NCBI GenBank assembly: GCA_007130545.1
Contig: SLSG01000071.1
Span: 1 to 5,278 of the forward strand
DNA from: Bacteroidales bacterium
GTDB taxonomy: Bacteria; Bacteroidota; Bacteroidia; Bacteroidales; UBA7960
Length of the DNA stretch: 5,278 nucleotides
Direction of reading: 5' to 3'
The notes below the pieces were generated by a model. It made no database searches and had not been told where the DNA came from. It was given only the letters and a program-made list of their open reading frames with translations. The first letter of the stretch is position 1. Each line of letters begins with the position of its first letter. Shown here piece after piece: positions 1 through 5,278 of the stretch. The position numbers and the translations under genes are program-made.

Positions 1-1400
1 GCTTCCCGGAACTTTTCGCGGTCTGACTCCCCTCCCCTGATGCGTAATGAGGTCAGGTTCCCAAAGCGGTTCTGCCACAACTCCATGCCCCGTTCCAGCG
101 ACACATAGGCTTTTGGGGTTCCCCTGAAAGCATCCCAATAGTCCTCGTCCTTTTGCCTGATCGCATCCAGCTCGATGGGGATGCCCGTATCCCAGTCGCT
201 GCAGCTTCCCGCATCAGACAGCCCCGGCAGTTCAGGCATCAGGTAGGCGTCTTTCCGCGCCTCCTCCATCGGGACGATGCCCGAAACAACGAACCAGCAT
301 TGCTTTTCTTCCAGTTCCCTCAGCGGGCCCACTTCAAAATACCGCATATGCAGGGTGTCGCCCTTTGCCGCGCCCAGGTCCTCTGCCAGCCATTGGTTGA
401 TAAGTACCTCTTCCCGTCCCAGTTCCAGTCCGGGACGGTCCAGGGCGGTCACAAAGGAGTAGGGGGTTTCCCTGCCGGCGAATTCGATGCCATTCACAAA
501 ATAGGTCAGTGCGCGCTCCCCTCCCGGAAAACTTTCTGAAAGCCCATCCGACAGGTAATGGTCTATAAAGACCCTATCGGAAGAAATATTCCAGGAGTCC
601 TCGCCCGCCTGGTACTCCAATTTCAGTCCGCCGTCCTCCAGCTGCCAGGATTCTCTGAGCAGTCCGGCTATCCTGTTGCCTGCCGGGCCCTCCTCATCTC
701 TGACCACCAAGAGGTTGGCCATGCCCTCCAGTCCCATGATTCCGCTCAGCCATTCAAGCGGTACGAACAGGTTGAAAGGGGCCGACTGGGATGCCTGCAG
801 GTTGAAATGGCCGGCCTCGTCCTTGCCGGCGATGCCACTGACCCTAACCCGCCTTGTAAGGGTTTGCTCGCTGTCGGAGACAAACGGGGTGTTGGGCGGA
901 ATGGGACCCGTGGCACGGACGCGCATCATGAAATAATCCCCCGTGTCAAGGTCCATCCGCTCTGCCAGGTTTTCGCTGAGAATGGCCTCTCCGGGGTCCA
1001 TCCCTGGTAAGCCGGAATCCACACCCAGTCCGGGCCCCATCCCGGTCACCGCTTTGAACAGGCTGTCCACCCCCCACACCTGAACCTTTCCTGTGCGCTG
1101 CGCGGTTCCCTGCACGGTCACCACAGCCTCGCTTTTCAGCACAGGTGCCGCTGACAATAAGTCAAAGCCGTCCATTGCCCTTGCAAGGTCCACCGTAAAA
1201 ATGCGTTCACCCGCCGTGATGGTGTGCGTGGTTTCCCCAAGGCGGGTGTCAACGATCCGGAGCAGGCTTTGCTTTAGGGAGTCCCCGATGATGAGCGCCC
1301 CGCAGATGACGGCTGTGGCGACGGCGATGCCTGCCGCGGTGGCCAGGCTGGTCGCGAAGTAATGCCTGAGGGAGCGTATGATCAGCCGGAACAGGTTCAT
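1..1400 (-). CDS. FtsX/MacB-type ABC transporter permease, N-terminal 466 residues (3' end outside window)
   Basis: The frame is open without a stop from the ATG at 1400 to the left edge, giving 466 complete codons. Residues about 1-17 are a basic cytoplasmic start, and residues about 18-38 are one Gly/Ala-rich membrane helix ending G-A-L-I-I-G-D-S. This is the usual opening of FtsX/MacB-type permeases. Residues about 41-466 contain no further membrane helix, so they form a periplasmic domain of at least 425 residues, clearly larger than the MacB periplasmic core. That region holds two copies of a MacB-core-like unit (residues 138-196 and 331-381). Cysteines 368 and 400 are the only ones there and could form a disulfide. 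The remaining helices and C-terminus must lie beyond the window. The gene starts 27 bases after the ATPase stop, in the same reading frame, with an A/T-rich leader and no Shine-Dalgarno. It should pair with that ATPase as a type VII, mechanotransmission-type ABC complex. The family assignment is firm; the substrate is unknown. Confidence 0.9.
   Translation of the reverse strand, partial: MNLFRLIIRSLRHYFATSLATAAGIAVATAVICGALIIGDSLKQSLLRIVDTRLGETTHTITAGERIFTVDLARAMDGFDLLSAAPVLKSEAVVTVQGTAQRTGKVQVWGVDSLFKAVTGMGPGLGVDSGLPGMDPGEAILSENLAERMDLDTGDYFMMRVRATGPIPPNTPFVSDSEQTLTRRVRVSGIAGKDEAGHFNLQASQSAPFNLFVPLEWLSGIMGLEGMANLLVVRDEEGPAGNRIAGLLRESWQLEDGGLKLEYQAGEDSWNISSDRVFIDHYLSDGLSESFPGGERALTYFVNGIEFAGRETPYSFVTALDRPGLELGREEVLINQWLAEDLGAAKGDTLHMRYFEVGPLRELEEKQCWFVVSGIVPMEEARKDAYLMPELPGLSDAGSCSDWDTGIPIELDAIRQKDEDYWDAFRGTPKAYVSLERGMELWQNRFGNLTSLRIRGGESDREKFRE
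258..989 (-). other. Internal duplication in the permease periplasmic domain
   Basis: Permease residues 138-167 and 331-360 align over 30 positions without a gap with 10 identities: E138/E331, L-A-E at 145-147/338-340, G-D at 154-155/347-348, M-R at 159-160/352-353 and G-P at 165-166/358-359. Both copies then run into a strand ending V-S-G-I (187-190 and 372-375) and an E-A pair (195-196 and 380-381). The copies span 813-989 and 258-410. Each resembles the L-A-x-x-L-x-x-x-x-G-D to V-x-G-I segment of a MacB periplasmic core. This is a protein-level repeat; no DNA-level repeat was noticed. Confidence 0.7.
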
Positions 1401-1427
1401 AATTAAATTAATGCGTAAATACTGCCT

Positions 1428-2132
1428 TTATTCCATGTCCGTAACATGGACCAGTTTCCCGTCTTCGATCCGGTACACGGTGTCCATCCGGCGGGCGATG
1501 GCAGGGGAGTGGGTGGCCACGATCAGAGAGACCCCCATTTCCTCATTGATACCCATGAGCAGTTCCATCAGCAGCGAGGCATTTTCTTCATCGAGGGACC
1601 CGGTCGGCTCATCTGCCAGAAGGATCTTTGGCTGGTTAATCAATGCCCTGGCCACGGCGGCGCGCTGGCACTCCCCTCCGGAAAGTTCGGCCGGTTTGTT
1701 GTGGCGCTGGTCCCAGATCCCCATAAACTGCAGCAAGTCTTCGGCCCTGTGGTTTGCTGCAGATCGATCCCCTTTGTTCGGAATGCTTGGCAGCAGCACA
1801 TTCTCCAGCAGCGTGCACTGGGGGAGCAGGTGGTGGAACTGGAAGACAAAGCCTGCGGTCCGGTTCCTGAATGCCAACACCTGTCCTGTATCCAGGTCCG
1901 ACAATGAGCGCCCTTCAAAGCGGATCATCCCGCTGTCGGGGATGTCGAGGGTTCCAATCAGGTTCAACAGGGTGGTCTTGCCGCTTCCGGACGGACCCAT
2001 GATGGCGACCTTCTCCTTTTTCCTTATGACAAGGTCCAGTTGGGCCAGCACCCGGCGTTCGGCGCCACCCGTCGCGTTGCGGTAGGTTTTATGCAGGTTT
2101 TCCGCCTTGATCAGGATGTTGTCCGGGTTCAT
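1428..2132 (-). CDS. LolD/MacB-type ABC transporter ATP-binding protein
   Basis: A complete 234-residue nucleotide-binding domain, the normal length for LolD-like ATPases. All motifs are present: Walker A G-P-S-G-S-G-K-T at 46-53, Q-loop Q98, signature L-S-G-G-E at 150-154, Walker B L-L-A-D-E-P at 171-176 with catalytic E175, D-loop S-L-D at 179-181, and switch histidine H208. The stretch around the Q-loop (G-F-V-F-Q-F-H-H-L-L-P, 94-104) followed by L-E-N-V is close to E. coli LolD. This places the protein in the LolD/MacB/FtsE group, which powers conformational work across the inner membrane. It acts as a cytoplasmic dimer on the permease encoded just downstream. A small oddity is C155 directly after the signature, where R or Q is usual. 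The start overlaps the glycosyltransferase stop by four bases and lacks a Shine-Dalgarno. The partner is not recognisably LolC/LolE, so lipoprotein release should not be assumed. Confidence 0.95.
   Translation of the reverse strand: MNPDNILIKAENLHKTYRNATGGAERRVLAQLDLVIRKKEKVAIMGPSGSGKTTLLNLIGTLDIPDSGMIRFEGRSLSDLDTGQVLAFRNRTAGFVFQFHHLLPQCTLLENVLLPSIPNKGDRSAANHRAEDLLQFMGIWDQRHNKPAELSGGECQRAAVARALINQPKILLADEPTGSLDEENASLLMELLMGINEEMGVSLIVATHSPAIARRMDTVYRIEDGKLVHVTDME
2129..2132 (-). promoter_or_regulatory. ATGA stop/start overlap coupling glycosyltransferase to ABC ATPase
   Basis: On the minus strand the ATPase ATG (2132-2130) overlaps the glycosyltransferase TGA (2131-2129). No purine-rich ribosome-binding site precedes it; the upstream bases are A/T-rich. 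Re-initiation by terminating ribosomes is the likely way the ATPase is translated, which would tie its amount to that of the glycosyltransferase. The overlap is seen directly; coupling is inferred. Confidence 0.75.
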
Positions 2133-3427
2133 CTGGAGAAATTTTTTGCAGCCGTTTGATAGATTCTGGTCATCTCTATGGTCAGTTCATGCACATTGAA
2201 GGTTTTTTCCACGCTTCGCCTGGCATTCCGGCTGAGCTGGTTCAGGATTTCCTGCCCGGAAAAAAGCTCCTGAAGGGTTTTGGCCAGTTCTTCCGGGGTG
2301 TTTTCCCGGTAAATCATTCCGCCCCCGGATTTTTCAATGATCTCCGGGAACGCACCCAGTGGCGGTTGCACGATCGGGATCCCTGCGGCCATGGCCTCGG
2401 TCAGGTAAATGCCAAAGGCTTCGCCCTTGCGGACCGGCACCGAAAGCAGCATGACGCGTTTGAAAAAAGCATCCCTGGCCGACGGATCAAAGTCCGGTAT
2501 GAATTCCACATGGGCCCTTAATCCAAACCGGTCGATCTTTTGCTTTTGTTCTTTCAGAAAAGCCTTGTCATCGGCTGTCTGGCCCCCGGTCAGCAGCAGC
2601 CGGACATCCTCAAAACCAAGCTGTTTCTTGAGCAGGATAAAAGCATCTATCAGGATATCCAATCCGTTCTCCAGGCACATCCTTGACAGGAAACCGATGC
2701 TTCGCGGTTTCTCATCGGAGTTTACATATTGATAGTCAGCGGGATCCACCCCAAGGTGCAGGGTCTGTATCTTTTCTTCCGGGAGTCCGAGTTTTGCTTT
2801 CATAAATTCCGTATAGTAATGACTAACGGAAACGAACATGTCGATGTCGCGGGATTTCTCCCGCATCAGGTCCCACACCTTCGCAGAAAATTCCGGGCGC
2901 ATCGGATCCACCCAGACATCTTCATCCTGGAGGGAGCATATGACCGGAACCCCTATCCGCTCCCGGAGCATGTGTGCCAGTCCGAGCAGCAAGGCATTGG
3001 AGATGTGGATCACATCGGGCTTGAAGTGGGTCTCCAGCCAGTGCACCATCTTCTCCAGCTCTTCCCTTTGCCGGCCGTGCTCGCCCATCAGCATGGAAAC
3101 GGTCATGTCCTCCAACCCACTGGCCCTTGTGGAATTGGCCTGGCGTGCGGCAAACTTAAGGACCGGCCTTGAGTTGAGCAAGCGGTCCACCCACTTCGGG
3201 GCGCGTCTGAAAATGGGGACGACCTGCTTCAGGTAAAGGCTGACAGCCCCGTAGAACACAGGCGTCATGTCGTTTTCCGGGTCATGGGAGAACAGGGGCA
3301 GGTACATGGGGATCTTGATGGCTTCATGGCCCTGGTCCCTCATGCTGTCAAACAGCTTGCTATCCCGCAGGCAATTGCCGCAATAAAAGCTGCCACCTGA
3401 GCCGGGTATGATGTGTGCAATCTTCAA
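2129..3427 (-). CDS. GT-B fold, family 4 glycosyltransferase with N-terminal cysteine motif
   Basis: A 432-residue, two-domain GT-B enzyme without signal peptide or clear membrane helix, hence cytoplasmic or membrane-associated. The N-terminal domain opens with strand M-K-I-A-H-I-I-P and a glycine loop G-S-G-G (9-12). It contains P-D-V-I-H (137-141) and an S-x-S-H-Y segment near 200-204. The C-terminal donor domain starts near 240. The family-4 E-x7-E signature is present as E336 and E344, followed by A-M-A-A-G-I-P-I-V, so a retaining transfer from a nucleotide-sugar is expected. Two oddities stand out. C16 and C19 (Y-C-G-N-C, 15-19) sit right behind the glycine loop. N254 replaces the lysine usually found five residues after the donor-site arginine (R249). 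The start is TTG at 3427: no in-frame ATG lies just upstream, and starting at M29 or M41 would delete the first strand and loop. It begins 16 bases after the propeller stop. Donor and acceptor are unknown; a cell-envelope glycoconjugate is my guess. Confidence 0.93.
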   Translation of the reverse strand: MKIAHIIPGSGGSFYCGNCLRDSKLFDSMRDQGHEAIKIPMYLPLFSHDPENDMTPVFYGAVSLYLKQVVPIFRRAPKWVDRLLNSRPVLKFAARQANSTRASGLEDMTVSMLMGEHGRQREELEKMVHWLETHFKPDVIHISNALLLGLAHMLRERIGVPVICSLQDEDVWVDPMRPEFSAKVWDLMREKSRDIDMFVSVSHYYTEFMKAKLGLPEEKIQTLHLGVDPADYQYVNSDEKPRSIGFLSRMCLENGLDILIDAFILLKKQLGFEDVRLLLTGGQTADDKAFLKEQKQKIDRFGLRAHVEFIPDFDPSARDAFFKRVMLLSVPVRKGEAFGIYLTEAMAAGIPIVQPPLGAFPEIIEKSGGGMIYRENTPEELAKTLQELFSGQEILNQLSRNARRSVEKTFNVHELTIEMTRIYQTAAKNFSR

Positions 3428-3443
3428 TTTATCCGATTTTAAA

Positions 3444-4574
3444 TTAGGGTGATCCGAGGCAGTAAATGGCCCCGTCCTGTGTTCCGATGAATATTTTTCC
3501 TCCGGATACGGCCGGATTGCCGATCACGGGACTTCCCAGCTCGTAAGTCCAGACGATGTCGCCGTTCTGCTGGCTCAGCAGCATCAGGTCGCCCCGCATA
3601 TTTGCCACCAGCACATTCCGGCGGTCAGCCAGGGGGGACGCATCCACGCGGTGTCCGGTGTTCCTTTGCCAGACCGGTTGTCCGCTGGCCTTGTCCAGAC
3701 AATATATAAAACGGTCCCTGCTGCCTATGATTACCCTGTTCCCGGTAATGGACGGGGAGCCGATGAATGGCAGCTGCCGGTCCCGGCTCTCAAATTGCCA
3801 TTTGATCTCCCCGCTTCGGTAATCCACACAGCTGAACATGCCGTCATAATCGCCGATATAGGCCCTGCCGTTGTCCAGTCCCGCCGAGCCCGCCACATAG
3901 GAGGCAATCTCGATGGCCGATGCCGCTTTCCCGGTCCGTATGTCTACCACATGCAAGAGTCCGTCACAACCCCCGAATATGGCCATATTGCCTTCCACGG
4001 CCACGGCCGCATGCAGGTAATTCTGGGCCTCGTACTTCCAAACCCCACGGCCGGTGGCGGCATCCACGCAATGCAGGTAATAGTCGTATGCACCCACCAG
4101 TATATATGTCTTGCTGCCGTCACTCCACCAGTTGGGAGCGGCCATGATCTGGTTGTCTGTTTCGTATTTCCAGATCTCCCTGCCGCTTTCCAGGTCGATC
4201 GCAAACAAGTTGCCATGCAGGTCGCCGATATAGACGATCCCGTCGTGAATCAGTGCCGGCCCTTCCATGGCGTTGCCGGCCCTGAACTTCCAAAGCAGGT
4301 TGCCATCGGTGTCGAGGCAGTAGACATGCTGGTCCGTGCTGCCGAAAACGATACGGTTCCCCTTTACGACCGGCGATGATTTGATCTCATCCTCTGTTTG
4401 GAAAGTCCAAAGCATGTCCACCCTTGCGGGGATGGTCTCCCCAGTGATTCCAGGCAAGCCCTGGCCGCCCCTGAATTCCGGCCAGTCGCCGGCGGCGGTG
4501 CCCGGGAGCAAGAGCAGGGCAGCGAAAGCGATGAAATGGATCTTTGTGAGAATTATTTTTCGGTCTATATGCAT
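3444..4574 (-). CDS. Secreted PQQ-like eight-bladed beta-propeller protein
   Basis: A 376-residue protein. Residues 1-28 look like a Sec signal peptide: basic H-I-D-R-K, then a hydrophobic core about 13-24, then G-T-A-A-G. The mature protein starts near D30 with D-W-P-E-F-R-G-G, a common opening of secreted PQQ-like propellers. Eight repeats of about 40 residues follow, each beginning with W at 56, 95, 135, 179, 259, 302 and 342; the fifth (about 219) has lost its tryptophan. Most repeats end in an x-Y-C-L-D or x-C-V-D type strand, placing cysteines 86, 169, 249, 292 and 372 at equivalent sites. No lipobox cysteine follows the signal peptide, so a soluble periplasmic protein is likely. No quinoprotein-dehydrogenase catalytic domain is visible, so a BamB-like scaffold or ligand-binding role fits better than an enzyme. 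The ATG at 4574 is chosen over the in-frame TTG at 4652 because it places the signal peptide at the N-terminus and avoids overlap with the upstream gene's stop. It is likely the first gene of the operon. Confidence 0.92.
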   Translation of the reverse strand: MHIDRKIILTKIHFIAFAALLLLPGTAAGDWPEFRGGQGLPGITGETIPARVDMLWTFQTEDEIKSSPVVKGNRIVFGSTDQHVYCLDTDGNLLWKFRAGNAMEGPALIHDGIVYIGDLHGNLFAIDLESGREIWKYETDNQIMAAPNWWSDGSKTYILVGAYDYYLHCVDAATGRGVWKYEAQNYLHAAVAVEGNMAIFGGCDGLLHVVDIRTGKAASAIEIASYVAGSAGLDNGRAYIGDYDGMFSCVDYRSGEIKWQFESRDRQLPFIGSPSITGNRVIIGSRDRFIYCLDKASGQPVWQRNTGHRVDASPLADRRNVLVANMRGDLMLLSQQNGDIVWTYELGSPVIGNPAVSGGKIFIGTQDGAIYCLGSP

Positions 4575-4590
4575 GGTCCTGGTTTGTTTT

Positions 4591-4621
4591 AAAAAAAGAT
4601 GGGCCGCACGCGCCAGGCCCA
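4591..4621 (-). terminator. Candidate intrinsic terminator or attenuator upstream of propeller gene
   Basis: On the minus strand a perfect 6-base-pair stem (TGGGCC at 4621-4616 with GGCCCA at 4605-4600) encloses a GC-rich 10-base loop. It is followed after two bases by seven T residues (4597-4591). This is the layout of a Rho-independent terminator, 28 bases past the oxidoreductase stop. It lies only 17-47 bases before the propeller ATG. It could end the oxidoreductase transcript or act as a leader attenuator if the promoter lies further upstream. The stem is short, so efficiency is uncertain. Confidence 0.55.
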
Positions 4622-4648
4622 GGCAAAGGCAATGAGCCCCTGCCAATA

Positions 4649-5278
4649 TCAACCCACAGTGCCCGGTTTTGTTTTGAATGCCAGCGCACCAGTCGGACAG
4701 GCTTCGGCCACCATTCCGGCCGTTTTTTCCAGGGCCTTGTCCAGGTCTTCGTTGAAGGGCACTCCGACCACTACATCAAAGCCCCTGCCAATAAAGCTGA
4801 ACCCGAATGTTTCCCTGTGTTTTGCGGTCAGTCTGACACAAATGCCGCATTTGATGCATTTGCCGGGTTCGTAAACCAGTCCGCTGACCTGCATATATTT
4901 TATTATTGGTTTACGGGCAGAATACGCGAACCGTTTCCTGGAGGCCCCGTAAAGCGCTGCATAATCCCTGAGTTTGCAATTGTCAGGCTTGCGGCAGTCA
5001 CAATGCATGCAACGGCCGGCTTCTGCCTTTGCCTGCTCCGGATCCAGTCCGCCACCCTGCCTGCCGTCCGGCTCCTGCCGCTTAATGGCACTTCCTTCCT
5101 TGAGGTATTCACCGAATTCTGCTTCCAGCAATTTCCCCAAGCTGGAGTTGAAGCGCCGCCCCTCTCCGCTCACCGCTTGCCCGTCCAGCATCCTGCTGAT
5201 GGTTCCGGCCACCTCCTTGCCCTGTGCGGCTGATCGGATGGCCAGCTGCATGGAGCGGTTGGCGTTGCCGATGGCAAA
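4649..5278 (-). CDS. FAD-dependent oxidoreductase with two Fe-S cluster sites, C-terminal 209 residues (5' end outside window)
   Basis: The open frame enters from the right edge and ends with TGA at 4651-4649, giving 209 residues; the ATG at 5251 is internal. Residues 1-25 (F-A-I-G-N-A to A-A-Q-G-K-E-V-A-G) match the last FAD-contacting strand and helix of the GltD/thioredoxin-reductase-like fold. A glutamate-synthase-small-subunit-like N-terminal part is therefore expected outside the window. Residues 90-101 carry four cysteines (C90, C93, C95, C101; C-M-H-C-D-C then C-K-L-R). Residues 141-147 give C-I-K-C-G-I-C-V-R, and C194 lies in A-C-P-T-G-A-L. The second set resembles the single 4Fe-4S domain seen in NuoG-like and hydrogenase-linked subunits, including R-G-F near 165-167. 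The protein should pass electrons between NAD(P)H, flavin and Fe-S centres in the cytoplasm; its partner is unknown. A hairpin with a T-run separates it from the next gene, so shared transcription is doubtful. Confidence 0.88.
   Translation of the reverse strand, partial: FAIGNANRSMQLAIRSAAQGKEVAGTISRMLDGQAVSGEGRRFNSSLGKLLEAEFGEYLKEGSAIKRQEPDGRQGGGLDPEQAKAEAGRCMHCDCRKPDNCKLRDYAALYGASRKRFAYSARKPIIKYMQVSGLVYEPGKCIKCGICVRLTAKHRETFGFSFIGRGFDVVVGVPFNEDLDKALEKTAGMVAEACPTGALAFKTKPGTVG

Noticed and set aside
153..1362. Several plus-strand open frames (153-539, 558-1010, 1093-1362)
   Set aside because: They are antisense to the uninterrupted permease frame, which has a proper membrane helix and family-typical segments.
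1378..2085. Plus-strand open frame of 235 codons opposite the ABC ATPase
   Set aside because: It is very rich in Ser, Arg and Met with no domain-like pattern, and the opposite strand encodes all canonical ABC motifs.
1428..2132. Naming the ATPase lolD
   Set aside because: The Q-loop region is LolD-like, but the partner permease is much larger than LolC/LolE and is preceded by a glycosyltransferase gene, so orthology is not supported.
3651..4379. Long plus-strand open frame of 242 codons opposite the propeller gene
   Set aside because: It lies wholly antisense to a gene with clear repeats and signal peptide, shows no recognisable domain, and is low-complexity in the way shadow frames are.
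4591..4629. Possible Bacteroidota -33/-7 promoter (TTTG followed by a C-A-T-C-T-T-T-T-like box)
   Set aside because: The -7 box lacks both the leading T and the final G of TAnnTTTG, the spacing is slightly long, and it overlaps the hairpin T-run.
4575..4652. In-frame TTG at 4652 as start of the propeller gene, adding 26 residues
   Set aside because: The added residues look unlike a signal sequence, would bury the real signal peptide internally, and run through the hairpin and onto the upstream stop codon.
1..5278. RNA genes, CRISPR arrays, insertion sequences or attachment sites
   Set aside because: Nearly every base lies in one of five genes, and the three gaps (16, 27 and 74 bases) hold nothing but the hairpin described.

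Overview
All five genes in this window lie on the minus strand and read right to left. The organism looks like a member of the Bacteroidota. Three things suggest this: weak or absent Shine-Dalgarno sequences with A/T-rich upstream stretches, the style of the secreted propeller (a D-W-P-x-F-R-G start after the signal peptide), and the combination of gene families. A Planctomycetota or Verrucomicrobiota origin is not excluded, so the taxonomic guess is of moderate to low confidence.

Layout in transcription order. (1) 5278-4649: the C-terminal part of a flavin and iron-sulfur NAD(P)H oxidoreductase of the glutamate-synthase-small-subunit type, with two four-cysteine cluster sites. (2) A 74-base gap holding a hairpin followed by a T-run on the minus strand (4621-4591), a plausible terminator or attenuator. 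(3) 4574-3444: a secreted PQQ-like beta-propeller with eight sequence repeats. (4) 3427-2129: a GT-B, family-4 glycosyltransferase that starts at TTG and carries an unusual Y-C-G-N-C motif in its N-terminal glycine loop. (5) 2132-1428: a LolD/MacB-type ABC ATPase, overlapping the glycosyltransferase by four bases (ATGA). (6) 1400-1: the N-terminal 466 residues of an FtsX/MacB-type permease, running off the left edge without a stop.

Genes 3 to 6 are packed tightly (16-base gap, 4-base overlap, 27-base gap) and form one likely operon. The oxidoreductase is probably a separate unit upstream, although read-through past the hairpin is possible. The ATPase and permease together make a type VII (MacB/Lol-like) mechanotransmission ABC complex, a class that moves or extracts substrates on the periplasmic side rather than pumping them across the inner membrane. 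The secreted propeller could be its periplasmic partner. The glycosyltransferase could make or modify a cell-envelope glycoconjugate on the cytoplasmic side. That functional link is inference.

The most notable points are the permease's oversized first periplasmic region, which contains an ungapped 30-residue internal duplication; the cysteine motif and the missing donor-site lysine of the glycosyltransferase; and the cluster itself, for which I know no described function. I see no RNA genes, mobile elements, CRISPR arrays or DNA repeats. No gene-free stretch exceeds 75 bases.
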